DNA of 64,000 bases from Takifugu bimaculatus (lineage: Eukaryota > Chordata > Actinopteri > Tetraodontiformes > Tetraodontidae): NCBI GenBank assembly GCA_004026145.2, contig CP034986.1, forward strand, positions 20,593,037-20,657,036, given 5' to 3'. The notes under the pieces are model-generated. The model searched no databases and was not told the DNA's origin. It saw nothing but the letters and a program-made list of their open reading frames with translations. The translations under genes and the position numbers were made by a program. Below, in pieces: positions 14,601-28,645 of this stretch. Position 1 is the first letter of the stretch, and each line of letters opens with the position of its first letter.

Positions 14601-17600
14601 TTTTCTCAAAGAGGCCTATCACCTTGGATAGTACATTATCCATTCATCAAGGCGTCAGGCTCGGGCAGCGTGGCGTATCGGCTAAAAGAAAAGGTCAAAC
14701 AACAGAATTTGTGTTTGTAGCCTAAAGTGTAGCATTCAGCATTTTAATTAACAAGCCTTGGCCACTGAAAAATGAATGAGCTGCAAGGAAAAAAGACCAT
14801 TGTATAGCCTTGAGGGGTACTGCACAGAGACATAATGATAATATAAAGGCCCTTGAGCATAATGGGGACAGGAAGTGTGGAAAAATCAGGAGGGATGGAT
14901 GTTAGTAGGAAAAATTCAATGAAAATCTCCCTGCATGTTGGCAATGTCACTGCCTCTTGTATTGGTTAATTGTATTTCCTGTTTTTTTTTCCATAAAGAA
15001 AGCATAAAAGGCTACCTTGTTGAGTGAAATTGACTTCAAAGCAAATAACAGTGATGAGAATGTTACCAATACAATGAATAGTGACGCCGCGTGATGAAAC
15101 GGACTGAAATGTCAGTGCTGTTTCGGACATGATGTAACATTGAAGGCCACAATGAAAAAGCCCCCCCTACACACACACACCATTTCCTAACAGATTTATG
15201 CAGTGTTAAAATGTAAAACCATTCACCACTGACCGATTAAACATTCTTATTACATTACTCTTACTTCAAATGTGGAAATCTGTGTAAATTGTGTAAAATA
15301 TACAGAAAGGAAGCATGATGTGATATATATTTATTCATATCCAATATGAAGATAAGACATGTTTCTGAGGCGTTGAATAATCAAAGAAAAATTCCACTTT
15401 TAAAAAATAATGTGGCATTTACATTGGCAGGTGTAGTGGAGCAAAGCCCTGTTTAGCAAAGAATAGAGTCTCAACATAAATCCCTGGATATGAATGTAGT
15501 CTCAGTATTCATTTGATTATGTCTCAGTAGTCACTATTTTTCTTACTTTTTTATGCTGGAAAATCTAAATCGGGAAGAGTTGGCTAAAATTTGGAATGAA
15601 AAGTAATCTGAAATCCATCCTTACTTTATATGAGTAATATCTCTTTTCTTCTAAATTTGCTAACTAAATAAACAGGTGTTCAGATAATTTAGTTAGGATG
15701 GTGCCCGAATACCAAATGTTGACAAATTGTATTCCTTGCAAAAGGCATAAAGTTAATGTAGACATAGGGTGATGGATGTTCTTGTCAATGTCAGGAGACA
15801 GGGTCTGGTGATGTACGGTTTGTTACAACTAACTGCATCTGTGTGCCTAAAGATTGAATTACCCTCAGTCCTCTGAACCGTTGCCACATTTCCAGTAAGC
15901 TGTGCGGACCAGCTGACCGTGGAACGCCCCATTTGGAAAAGAATGCTGTGATCTGACTTTTCAACCTCTCTCAACCCTCTTTGCACCTGGGGTGACTGCT
16001 TTTTCACGACATGCGCAACAGTGATGGGTGATGCAGAGGAAGGTCTTTGTCGGTCATCTGCGATACACCAAATTCTGTCATTTGCAAAAACTCCACAATG
16101 ACCCTTTAGCATCTTGCTAACATAAGGACATAAGGACCTTCTTGTTTGCATGTTGCGCAACTTCTTCTTTTTTAACTTTTCCATCACAATTGAATAAAGA
16201 ATAGGAAGGGGGTCAAAATGGTTCCATATGAGCGTCTATGTTCAATTTCCAATGTCCAGTCGATTTAAAACAGCTTCCAAATGTCAAACTGGTTCCATGA
16301 AAGAAAGCCATTATATTTCCATACAAGATAGCCCTAAAGAAAAACAAATGATTAAATATCCAAAAAATGCTTTGGACTGCTTTTGAAAAAATAAAGGTAT
16401 GTTAATGATATTATTAATGAGATGTTGGCAGCAACTCTAATTGTAGAAGAACACTGTGGGACAATCCCTGTGAACAATTGCTACAATTGCTAACTGGTGC
16501 GTTCATGTGTCACACGGAGAGGCAGGAAAGTTTTTTTTTATAATGCCTCTCAATATTACAAAGGCATTAGCCGTGAGGTGCTACTGTCAAAAAAGAAAAA
16601 AAAAAGAAAAGCTGACAGCGCTTTGTGGGTGAAAGTGTTGTCTTTGATGGTATGTATCATGGACCATCTTATGCACATGCACCCTAGGGCATCGGGCAGT
16701 AGCTCGATGGTGCAGCAGAATATAAATCAAGCAAACTTTTAAAAAGAAAAACGTATGATCTATTTTTTTTTCTATAGTCCAGCCCCAGTTGGTGAAAGCA
16801 TATGAATCGTGTTGGCTCATGGGAGAATGCAGAGGAATACCACTAGGTGTTACAGACCAAGATACCGGCAGCCACCACCGTGACACTACTGTAACTTTCT
16901 ATTGTTAGGGGCAGCTTCAGATGAGCAGGAGAGGCTGTAAAAGTCAACCTTAAGATGGAAAGATCGCATAACATTGTTACTGTGAGGGTAGAGCTAAAAT
17001 ATTCATGAATAGCTCCCAGGAAGTGGGACTACGCATTCCATTCCACCTGCTCTTGACATCCATCTTTATTTGCTTTTTTTTTTTTAATTAGAGGAAGAAA
17101 TTGCTCAAATCAGGTTCATGCCAGGTTTGTGTGAGTTGGAGCATTTGGACAGACCAGTCTGAGAAACGAAGGCGTCAGGGTAAAGGCTCGACCTCCAGGG
17201 AGTCATGTATCAGTAGTCACAGACGGAGGATTTTAGTGCAAAGTGACAGCGAGGCAGAGCGGTTAGAGGTCAGTGTCTTTGAATCTTCAGGGACTATTTT
17301 CACCAGACTTTATGGCACATTTCCCAATGAAAAAATGGCCCTGGGTTGTGTGTATATTACCTGAAATGCTGGACTGAGCTTCTGTCAGCCCACTCCATCT
17401 TGAGCGTGAGGCGAAACATGACTTTATCAAAAGCCTGTAATGGAGACACAGGTTTGTGACTGATGACGATACCATCTGCCACCTGGCCGGAGCAGCGTCC
17501 GCTGTCTGAGAAATGATCTGATGCGTGTTTTTACCTCAAAGAGGAAGTGACACGAATCCAGAGCAGATTCAGGTTGCAACACAAGTCGGATAAGGTGGTT

Positions 17601-18374
17601 GACTTTGGATTTTTACCTTTACTTACAACAAATATGAGCTTTCTTGGTTTGCATTAATACTTATTTTAAACAATTTTGCATATCGGAGGGTGGTATAATT
17701 AATCAAATATTGGCATAAAGTATACATATAGTGTATAACATGACTTTGGGGTGGGAAATTTCGAAATCATTACACCAGCAGATTTTTATAGCTGTAGCTG
17801 TTCAAGGTGAAACTGAATCCTGCTTTATTTCCACAGCAGATGAGGTCAGAGGGTTTTTGAAAACTGTGGTTATTTTTGGAGATAATCAGCCTAATCAGAG
17901 AGAATGTAATGTTTTTTCACACAATCGTTCATCTGGCAACATTTATTTGAATGTGTTTCATTTAGCTTATCTATTTGATGTAATCAAATAAAATCTTATA
18001 AAATAATTTTAAATGATCAGGTTTTCATTTAACATCCTATTAAATCCCCTGTCAAATGAACAGGCATTTTTTTTACGAGCAGAGAAGGAAAAATTGGAAG
18101 ACCAATATGAGGGGGTGGGTAAGTAACTAGCAGTTAACATTTGTGTTGATTTTGATATGTTAGCAAATAAGGCATATGTGTTGAGACATAAATAAAATAA
18201 AAAAATTGACCTAAACGTGTCTAAATTTTTCCCTGAACTCGATTCCCTCTTAACCTTTAGTCAGTGATATAATTTGGGTAAGTAGGATGCATTATAATTG
18301 CTAGCCTTAATTTTAGAAGAGCGCTCAGTAATTGAACCTCTCATGTGGCACTGGTCTGACTGGAAGACATACGA

Positions 18375-18402
18375 ACATGAATAGAAATACTTCTATTCAT
18401 GT
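18375..18402. repeat. perfect 12-bp inverted repeat with 4-base loop
   Basis: ACATGAATAGAA at 18375-18386 is exactly inverted at 18391-18402 around the loop ATAC. It is a short A+T-rich hairpin with no surrounding element recognised. Confidence 0.75.
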
Positions 18403-19539
18403 ATACTACAACCAGGGAGTTTGAGCTAATGCTAATTTGATCAGCAATTTTATATTAAAAAAAGGAAAATTTGTCCATTTTGTCCATTTTTATTTTGCTA
18501 AAATTCACCAGAGGCAAGGAAATGATAATTCCCTTTGAAGTGGATGAAAATAAATGCCATATTAGTTGCTTCATATATATATGAACTTGAACTAGCCTGA
18601 ATATATACGTATAGTATTTTATGAGGGCTGTCTGGGCAACAGCCTGGATGATTGGCTTGTAATCTTAGAATTTCCCCAAAGCCTCAGCTCTACTTTTGTA
18701 TCATGCTAATTAGCAAATGCTACCACAGTGATTTGTGGCCAATTATAGCATTCTACCATGCTGCCACCATGTTGCTCAAAAACTCTCTGTTCTTGAGCCA
18801 CAAGCTAAGCGACTGATTTCTGCCGCCTGACGAGTGAATCTAAAAATCCACAGAACTGTCCCTGTGATGTAAACCAAGCATGTTGATAAGCAATGAGCAG
18901 CTAACGGGGAGCTTCTGACACACTTGGAGTCTGTGATTGCCACTTGCAATTTCATCAACCTCTCGCATACAAATCTCGTTATCCAGCCTGTAAATAACGT
19001 AAGTAAGCAAATTGTGTGTCGCACATCTCCGGATCACAGGCACTAAATTAATAACTATCTGGTGAGAGGTTTAGCATGTTGTAATATATTTGGCAGGACC
19101 AGTAATTATAAAACTAGGCCATATTGCAATGGGAGATAATTAACGTTAGACCGTTCCTGGGAGGTTTTTGTAGCACTGGGTGAGGGGGGAAGGCTTTGAT
19201 ACAGCCTATTCAATTACATCCATCCCTATGGGTCTAGGAACCCAGAATATGGAATATCTAAATCAGGCACATGACAAATCTCTCATCGAGTCAGCTAGAA
19301 CAGGTCACAGATGTAAGGTAGACGGTGAGGTTTAGGTTACAAATCAGGACTTGTATTAGGATGCTCTCTAACTTCTTTGTTTGGAGAGTAAAATCTCTTA
19401 TCATGTTTCCATATAAAAAAGCTCATTATTCACCAGCAATTATTAGATATTTAAATTTTATTATACGAAGGCTTTTATAATCAGGTGTCCATTACTGAGA
19501 AAATGTATGAAAATAGAAAAGAAATGTCGCTAGTATACA

Positions 19540-19790
19540 GCAACTAAAATTAGTTCCCGGGAAACCTCAAAATTGCATATTGATTTTCTCTTCATGTGAG
19601 GAGCTAATTGCGCTGGCGATTCCTACATTGACGACTCTGGCGATGGAAATTAGTCCCCAAGTGAGGCTCACGAGCTGATGAGGTTTCATTTGGCTGCAGT
19701 TAAAGACAAGATGCTAGCTGGAGCATTTGCACTGGAAAAGTTGGCGCTTTTTACATTGCTGTAATTGGTTTGTGGACGGATGGAACACGA
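19540..19790. promoter_or_regulatory. candidate distal non-coding element
   Basis: This is a complex-sequence stretch without simple repeats. It contains the STAT/BCL6-like palindrome TTCCCGGGAA (19554-19563) and homeodomain-type cores GCTAATTG and AAATTAGT close together. Open frames are short on both strands. The call rests on motif density only; conservation is untested. Confidence 0.25.
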
Positions 19791-22555
19791 GGCACAGTTT
19801 GTAAGAAAAAGTTCCCAAGGAACGTGGTCTGAATGGCCCGAGTACCATTACATCCAGCCATTATCGTTATTTATTTAAATCGGTAAAAATACATCACATC
19901 TACGACTGCAGAAAATTGATTTTGATTTGCCATGAAACCTTTGGATTAATGGAAAACTGACACTGAATCTCTACCCCTTCCCTAGTAAATGTAGAGTTTA
20001 TTAAGATTGTGTCAGTTAGCTTAAACATTCCAGAGTTTAAGCAGGAAGGGTCTTTGTTAAAATGTGCCCTCATTTCATAGAGTATCTAGCACATAAAAAT
20101 GACTTAGAAATGGGTCATTTATATCAACAGGGGAATTCAAGACATTAGAATTGACCCTCTATGCTAAGCCCATTCAACACCTGCTCACTGAGACACTGCT
20201 AAAAATAACATGGATGTTATAGGAGACAGAACTCTTGGAAAGGAGTGATGACCCACATCACATTAAACTAGCCAACGGCAGCAGTTAAATGTCTCTTTGA
20301 AGCGTAAGACCTGTCAAAAATCTATGACTACCACAGAAAAAAAAATTCTTTGTGTGTGTGTGTTTGAGTTTTTGGAAAAAGAAATGTCTACCAATGTTTG
20401 TTGGAGAAGGAATTGGCCACATAATCTCAGTTGAACCACCTTTGATGTCATGATTCAATTTGGACTGTTTTTTTAATTTTTTCTTTTTATTTTAACAGTT
20501 TGTTAAAATAGGGTCCAGTCAGCAGCATGTTGGTAGATGTTCTACTCATTTTTATCTCCTTCTTTATCTAGTTCATGTGCCTTTTCCTATGACTCATATC
20601 TCTTTGTGCTGATATCCTCCGAGTCTGATCTGATGTGCATGTATGACAATTGCAGTAATTTGATTCCCTGAGTTCAGTTGGTGTTATTTTGCACACGGTT
20701 TTCTGGTTTCGCATTATCTGCTTGTCCCCTAGTCAGTGTGTCACATCCAGCCAACAGCTAATGTCACAACTGTCGTTGTACACTTCACAACAGCAATCTG
20801 CACACCAGTGATATTCCATCTTACAGTTCACTCAATTTGCTGTAATTCTTCTCTAGTTTGTGCTAAATTCAATCCAGCTCCCACTAGTCTTTAAAGCAAA
20901 AAGTCTGTAAAACTTTGGGGGAAGCATACATTCGAAAGAGCCCAGAAATGATTGCCAATGCATATTTTGTGTTTTAGTCCAACTCTTCTTCTGGTTGCCG
21001 AGACCATTACTTACGGCGCTCCCCATCTCAAGCTTATCTCCTAAAAGATGAGATTTATACCTACGGGTGGCAACCATTATCCACCTGTGAATGAGGCTGG
21101 AAAGTAAATGGCATATTTCATCATTTGACATTAATCACACGGCACCATACTCGGGAGGTAAAGCAGCCATATGTACAATGGTTTTTGATGCTTTGAGGAG
21201 CCTTATTGTGAAAATCTGCTTTGTCGAGACAGCCCACAATTTTTTTTTTTCACTATAAAATAGGATCAGATCTTCAAGTAAATATCCACCGATGGCTATG
21301 GATTTTTTTTTAATTTTTTTTTGCCTTCCACTGACAATGAAGAGAAGATGAACTATGTCAACACACTGGTAGCACCCCAAGGTGATTCCCCACAGATAAA
21401 GGTGCATTTTATGGTCCAGATCCAGTGCAGAACATGGTGATATGAAGCTTATTTCAGTGGAATGTGCTGGGCTGTAGTCTATAGATCTGCTCTCCTATTC
21501 ATCACCAACAGGGCGGTTTGCAGTTTATATCTTGACATTTCCTAAAGGGAGTATGAGTGCAGGTATATTTCACCAAAGTGAGATATCCACTGGGGGATAA
21601 AGTCACTCATGCAATCAAGAAAGTTGCCCTCCTTTGCATGTCTTTGATTGAAAGTTGTAAATCCCTTTCTTGTCACCGCAAGCAACAGTTTACCAAAAGA
21701 AGCAACCATCCAGAAGCTGTTTCACCACTGAGATTTTGTTCATCCTCCTGCAGCATGTTAAAATCCGAAACTCTGTGCTAGCAGGCCATGGCATCTACAT
21801 TTACCTCATGCTTGTAATTTACAACAATAGTGCGTACTGTTGTTGCACTGCCATGTTTATGTTGCTGAGGTGAGGGAATAAGCTTCCACATGAATATATT
21901 TAGAGTTGATCTGAAGTGAAGCTGACAGAAGCACGGGGGGCTTGAGATCAACAGAGTGCTGTCAAGTGGACTGGCACCCAGTAAACAGAGAGAAAATACA
22001 GTGAAGAATAAAAAAAAGGAGTATGGAGTGCCGAATGTCACATTTAACAAAACTAAATGTGTCTAAGTCTAAAAGTGAATGGTAAACCTAATATAAATCT
22101 CAGATGTAAAGATATATTTTAAATGTAAATATTAAATGTGAAACTAAATTTCATATATAGATGTTAACTGATTCAACTGACTCTGGATCGGTAGACAAAT
22201 GGTCATGAACCCCGGTGTCCTGACGATTTCTGAAATCGTCACTAGAAATCAAAAAAAGTATGGTTCTGCACATGGGCAATACCTCCTCACTTTCACAACA
22301 TGGAGCTTTAGTTTTACACTCAGCAAGACATTTTACATTTACACTTAACAGTTGTCTCATTTAACTAAATCTGACGAAACTGGTTGTAAGTGCCTTTTTT
22401 ACAATGGTGCCCTATAAAGGAGAACTACAAGGTTGCCTGAATATCAGAACTCATTCCTAATCAATCCACTTGGTTTTTTTTTTTTTTTAATGTCTTGATG
22501 CACATTTAGATGACTAAAGAATGAGGGAATTGGGTAATGCAGGCAGGTCCATTTT

Positions 22556-22834
22556 CCCCCGCCGTCCACAAGACTGTGCGTGTTTGTGTTGCTGCATGAC
22601 GAAAGAAGGCGAGCAGTCGTGGCTTCCTCCCCTCTTGTGACAGCTCCGCGCTCGCCCTCCTGTGAGCCAGATTCTGTTCAGCTTCGGGCACAGTGACACA
22701 TGCTGGTAAACCCAGCTGCACAATATGTAGAGATAAACACGCGCGCGATCACGCCGCTGAGTGACGTGCGACAGCTGAGCACCACAGGCCGATTCACGGA
22801 GGCGGCGCGCCGCAGGTGCCAGCCTTGACTCCGG
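22556..22834. promoter_or_regulatory. isolated CpG-rich island in the gene desert
   Basis: By hand count about 25 CpGs fall in roughly 280 bases, near the number expected from base composition, whereas flanking sequence is CpG-poor and A+T-rich. It contains TGACGTG (22762-22768, CRE-like) and the palindrome GGCGCGCC (22804-22811). A 125-codon minus-strand frame across it is unrecognised and is probably a by-product of G+C richness. It could be a promoter of an unannotated transcript or a CpG-rich distal element. It lies about 23 kb upstream of the predicted slitrk6 start. Confidence 0.5.
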
Positions 22835-25260
22835 CAGAATGTGTTGTGAAGGCTTTATTGCATGATATATTGCAGTATTGCCGTCTAACAAGTGTCTTAA
22901 TCCCTCTAGGAACCCATTTCTCTCGTCTTTTTCTGCAAAGTCTACCAGTCATTGCGGGATTAAGCAGCAGTTTGACGGAGCCAAATTCAAATTTAGCCTA
23001 GGTGTCAAAATCCCAATCGGTCAAGTCTTAATTCCAGCGGGAACTAAAGGCATCAGTCCTTTGCCAAAGTACTGGCGTCTCATTTTGAGACATTTCTATT
23101 CTGATGGTGTGATTTCTGAAACATTGATTTTGCAACGAGATCTTCCAGTTCGATGATCTGCATCTGGCTCAGCAGGATGCATCAGAACATAAGATAGTCC
23201 CAACCAATTGATTGGTGCATGCACTATTTTAGTAGTAGCAGGTATGACTATTAAACTATTATCTCAGTAGATTTTTTTTTTTCTTATGACATTTGGTAAA
23301 GCCAACAGTAACAAAGATAATTGATATACCGGAGGAAGAAAGGTATAAATCCAATGTCAAATGTAACTATACAGACCTCTTTCACCAGCAATGTTGTTGC
23401 CACTGTTCATGAAGTAAAACCATGTTTTATCTGAAAGACCGGGTTCATTTTGCAACACCGTGGCAATTTTCACAAGGACTATAACCAAACTGATTTGTTA
23501 ATATGCAGATAAGGGAATGTGTTTCATTAGCTTTAGCTGATAATGTCGATAAATATTTACACTAACAGTTCTGTGCAGTGTTGTTCAGGCTACAATCTTA
23601 GTTTTATTTATTTTGATCCTTTTATCTTCCAAACAGGTTTGAGTTAAAGTCAGCTTGTTTCTTTGTGTGTCTTAGAAATAAAACAATTGTTACGAGTGAA
23701 ACAATCAGAAGGAATAGGATTGGACTCTATCTGCAGTGCCTCGGGACAACAATTACCGCCCATTTTCACAGTCAGCATTGTGTTTATCAATTAGTTATTT
23801 TGTCCACTCGGTGTAAATGTTTGAGTGAAGTTTTTTTATTCACTTTTTTCAAAAGTCGCTGCAAATGGTGGATTAGTATAGTTTCTTATTTCTTCTCAAT
23901 ATGGCCAATTTAAATAAATCAAAATCAGTCAAATTTGCGTCTAAAAGTTGCAGACTTCCATCTGTGAAAGGAAGCACAGTGGCTGACTGCTGTTCTTAGC
24001 TGTTTCAAAGATCTGTTTGTAAAGGTAACGGATAAGCAGCCACATGTTTTATGACAGTCTTGATTGCTCCGCCGCATTTTGCTGTCACTTAAATAAACCT
24101 TTTGCAGAGAGAGAAATTCACTCTGTGTCACAATAGAGACAAAAGCCTTCACTATTGCCTATGTGGTATTTTGTGAAACTGATATATGTATCTGAAGGAA
24201 AAAACAAATAACCCTATAAATTGAAGTAAAATCCAATTTGATTCAAAAAGATGTTGGATTTTGTCTTCCTGTTACACAAATTCTTACTTTCTTATGATTA
24301 TTTGCTCACCCCAGTAACTCTCTCCCAAACCTGCCACATTGATAATGTGTTAATAATGCTGTAATAAACAGTGGCAATGATGTTGTGACGAGGTATGTCG
24401 CAATTATGCACGTTTACCCTTTTCATGGACCTACATAGAAGCGGCGGGTGTCCAAACATAAGACAGAGACATAAATAACTGTCGTCCTCGAGGAAAGGTT
24501 GATTACAATTTCTGTCTTTAAATCCTGGCCCCAGGAGGGTTAATCAAGTGGATGGAATAGCCTCACCTGCAGTGATGTATAGCTACCCGCAACCACGCAA
24601 TCAATAGATTGAGATTTGACACTTTTGTGCTTCTGATTGTAAACAACAACTTTAAAATGTCTTTCCTGACTTTACCCACCAAAATCAATATGACCCTCTC
24701 CCCCCGCCCTCACTTTTGAAGTGATGTTCCACTTTCACTCCTTGTCTCTCTTGTTTTACTTTGCTATCTGTGCTAATATCTGCACAGTTTAAAGGGAATA
24801 CAGGTTCTTCTTGAAATTATCAATGTATAGTGGCTAAAAATGGAGAAAAAACAGTCATTGTAAAAGTGTAAATTAGAGCAAAGACATTTAAAAAAAAAAA
24901 AATCCCAATTAGTTAACAAACACCCACCCCAAGTCATGAAATTAAAAAAGGAACCAGAACCTATTGCAAGAGGATGACATGGTGGACAGGCAGAGAGCTA
25001 CCCTTGCTGTTAGCCATATCCACCATTAGTGCTCCTCACACTCACTGGGGGCTGCCAGTTTTAAACCCGCATGCGTGTACTGTACGACAGGTCTTTTCAC
25101 ACACTGATTCTTGCGACAAAGTATGGTGATGCAGCGAGTGGGAGGACTACAAGTGCAGTTAAGCAGAAAATGGGACACTGGCGTAAACACCAGAGAGATC
25201 AGCCTATTGTTTCTCTCTCTAAATATACAGAATTCAGATGCACTTTACTGAGCACAGAGG

Positions 25261-25280
25261 GAGGGAGAGAGAGAGAGAGA
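25261..25280 (+). repeat. (GA)n simple repeat
   Basis: A purine tract of GA units interrupted once by GG near its start. It is a short microsatellite with no linked gene. Confidence 0.85.
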
Positions 25281-26029
25281 CTTTGGAGAGACAGTCTCTT
25301 CTGTTTGCGTTACAAGCTTTGAACGCCCCCTTGCCGTCAATGGGTGACTAGCACTTCAATTGAAGGACAATTGTCAGATCCAGACGGATTCTTTTTCTGT
25401 ATCAAAGCAGCACTGAACAAGCAAGGTACTTTGCTTAAAAAAATGAATAGATATGCAATATAAATCTGCATTAATATGTTCGTAAAAAGTGTAAAAGCAG
25501 CCATAATTGGTAGTTCTGATAGTACAAGCTGCATGTCTCTGGAGCATGAAACAACTTTCAGCTTGTTTTAGTGTTGCTAGGCGATGCTGTCCCACGCTGC
25601 CCTGTGTTGACCTCAATAGTTTTTCTCCAATCACGAGCATGGAGTTGTCCAATCCCACTCTATTTTAGATAGCAACACAATACCTGGATGGAACCTCAGA
25701 ATATGCAAGCTCTTTCAAAAACAGTGACACATCAACGGTTGCTCCAGTGCTATATTGGAATCAGATTGGATAACTCTGCAAGATGCAAAACAAACATGCT
25801 CTGACAAATAATTTCATGTATGACTCATCCTCAGTCTCCCAAACAGCTGAGCCGAGAAGAAATGATATCATTATTAAAAAAGGGTTTTCCGTTTCCATAA
25901 AGCTGTAAACAAGCGGCTCAGAATGTCACAGTTTCTGCCGTGTCATCGTCACAGGCCCGAGTGTGAGTCACATCCTCTGACTGGGACAAATTGTCTGTGC
26001 CACTGCGTCGACTTGAGCTGATTGTTTTT

Positions 26030-26040
26030 GGGGGGGGGGG
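26030..26040 (+). repeat. G11 homopolymer
   Basis: Eleven consecutive G residues are followed seven bases later by GGGGG, so a + strand G-quadruplex is possible. The run length is prone to sequencing error. Confidence 0.85.
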
Positions 26041-28629
26041 TTGCAGTGGGGGAGGCTGTTTTTCTTATTTTTGCTAGGTGGTAACACCATTATTGATCTT
26101 CAGCAAATAGCTCGGTGTTTCCAGCTGCACTCTGACAGATGTGGTGAAAACTGATTTGCAAATGTAGAAATGATAACTACAGAAGCAATGAGGTATAATG
26201 GATCAAGATAACATATATCATATCATCTGCCCAGCTAATACAGATGTGATGCCTTGTGTCAAAACCTGCGTTTCGTTCCGCTGCGAGACTTAATGACTCA
26301 CCCAAGATGAGAAGCAACAGATAATTTATCTTATTTGCTTTGGGATTATTTCCTTGAGGTTGCAATGCCAGACAGATGATTTTTCTATTTCCATGTTCCT
26401 CTTGGGAAACATATTGAGACTTCTACCCGAGTAATGGCTTTTTCTCCCAACTGTTCAGGGCGCCAGTGGCTACAACTGTGGCTCTATTCAGAGCACACAG
26501 CTGCCGACAGAGTCAAAATGGCCAAGGTGGTGATTGAAAGGCAAATTATACCGTTTCGATGAAACAGAGTCCAAAAAGAGTTTTTGGACACAAGAAACTA
26601 GAACTAGTAACTCAAAGGTTTTCCTACTAATTACGTTGTAGACTAGTGACAAGCAGAGCCTTATAGCACACATGCAGCATCACATTTAGCACACAGTTGT
26701 GTTTTATGTGTCTTGCTCTGACTTCTCTTTGATGCACTTACAATTTTAGATACTATTTCTTTTCAGTCAAAGATCTGGAGCCTCCACATATAACATATAT
26801 CATGGCAGGTGATTAACACAAGAGTCAAAAAAGGTTTGAGATGCTTTTTTTTTTGTTGAGTAAAATCAGGAAAAGACATGTATGCAAGACAGGCAGGACA
26901 TCCTACATTTGCAATGTGGCCAAACCAATTTAGATGAGCAGAAGAGAGGGCACATTTAAGTTATGACATGTCCATGTGATCGACTATGAATGTAGGGTGT
27001 TACACTGTGACGGATACAAGCAGGAAAGGAGAAGTTAAAGACCTGAATCCCCAGTGGAGTGCAAGGCACACATGGATAGCTACTCCTTATGATTGAATCC
27101 TCATTTGTAGGGAGATGCACATCAGGCTTCATCATGTCTCAAACGTGGTCTTTATCCTCCTAATGTGCTCTGGGTGTTCGATTCACTGATATTTTACAGT
27201 ATAATTTCTTCCATAAATGACCTGCAGGCTCTTGGTGTCATTAGAAACAGACTTTTGGGTAGGTGTTTTATAGCTACTGTCAATTTTATGAGGGTTGTAA
27301 AGTGAGGTAAAGGTGTATGCTGCCAGCACCAATGCTACGGGAATTAGCAGTCTGTCTGGTCCTCCCCAATAAGAAGATGGAAAAATTAAGTTTGCTTTGC
27401 TTTAGGCCCCGGGGACCTGACAATACCACTTATGCCAATTCTGCAGAGACAGAATTGGAATGCAGCAATCATCACCTGTATCGACGTTTTGAACTAAACT
27501 CCCCTCGCTGACTCCGTTTAAAGGCATAATGAGTGAGATTTATACCGCCCCATAACAGAAAATGAGCATAATGCATCGGGAGTGGAGTTATTGATCAGCT
27601 CTGGTGACCCGGAGAAATACTCAAGCAGGTGTTTGGGACTGTACGTCCAAGACATCTCTGGCATCGTAAAGTGCTCGGATCCAGACGATGCACATTTGAA
27701 GCGGTTTATCAGGCCATTTGTCAAGCTCCTGTTTATCGCTACATCTCCTTTAAAGTTGCAGCGACTTCCTCCAACACTGACACCTGAGTACACACGTAAA
27801 GGATAGAGGGGGCAAAGGTAACACACCTGTACCTGGCCTAACTCTACTAGAATACAGGAAAAAACTGAAAAGGCAGTATTTTGTTCTGCCCTAGAGATGG
27901 ACAAATCACCCCTCCTGCATTTGGTGAGCAAACAAGAGTTAAAACCAATTATCGTCATCAAATAGGAGCTAATTCAAGAATGCAAAGGCATTTATTCACC
28001 CAAACTGGACTGAAAGTGAACAATGCAAATGGTGGAGAGAGGACCACGGACCATTATGCCAGTCCTTGGAAATGGCTGTACCAATAATGGACTGGTTTCG
28101 AGCAAATTTCCCCTACCACTGGCCTTTTTAAAAATCTAAATTATGTAATTCATGAAGAATTTTACACCAAAGAAAAATAAACTAAACTCGGTACTGGTGT
28201 GTACCACTTCTTATGCAGCAGTTTTCTTTCATTTGGCTGCATAATTACACTGAAATATAGGTTTGATGCAAAGATGCCATTTTAGGACCAATACCGATGC
28301 CACGTGTGGCCTAAGACCTCAGGGGTGCAGAGATCAACGGAGATTTAAATGATGAATTTATTTTCATTTCTGTGTGCAAAGAAAAGTGTGACCCTTCTAT
28401 CATTTCCACATCTGAACATGGTGCACCTGACAGTAGACATCCTCCAACTCCCCCGGCTACCCCCGGAATTCAGTTTCAATGAAGGTGACACCTAACATTT
28501 AACCCCTTCCTCTTGATTTAAACACGCACTTCCATCGCCAACAGCTCTTTTTCATGAAGTGACTTTGGCTGCTGTCTGCCCTGAGCCCTTGAAAACCTTG
28601 AGCATTAATCCATGCAACAAACACTCTCT

Positions 28630-28645
28630 CACACACACACACACC
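28630..28645 (+). repeat. short (CA)n microsatellite
   Basis: About eight CA units preceded by CTCTCT. A simple repeat. Confidence 0.85.

Larger units (their letters stand above)
1..22555. other. distal upstream gene desert
   Basis: No gene is recognised. Open frames stay below about 145 codons on both strands and match nothing I know; none shows paired splice signals with a neighbour. The sequence is A+T-rich unique DNA with short T and A runs (for example near 3128, 11880 and 22479), TA-rich patches (1990-2010), and the small repeats listed separately. Confidence 0.8.

Noticed and set aside
14660..14710. tRNA-like A box (TGGCGTATCGG) suggesting a SINE head
   Set aside because: No convincing B box, central domain or tail follows; a chance match is likely.
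15753..16187. 144-codon minus-strand open frame in the desert
   Set aside because: No familiar domain, no splice context and no neighbouring coding sequence; this length can occur by chance in 64 kb.
22514..22891. 125-codon minus-strand open frame across the CpG island
   Set aside because: Long open frames are expected in G+C-rich DNA where stop codons are rare; the protein is unrecognised.
27518..27961. 147-codon minus-strand open frame
   Set aside because: The translation shows no recognisable domain, and an overlapping + strand frame of 74 codons is equally featureless.
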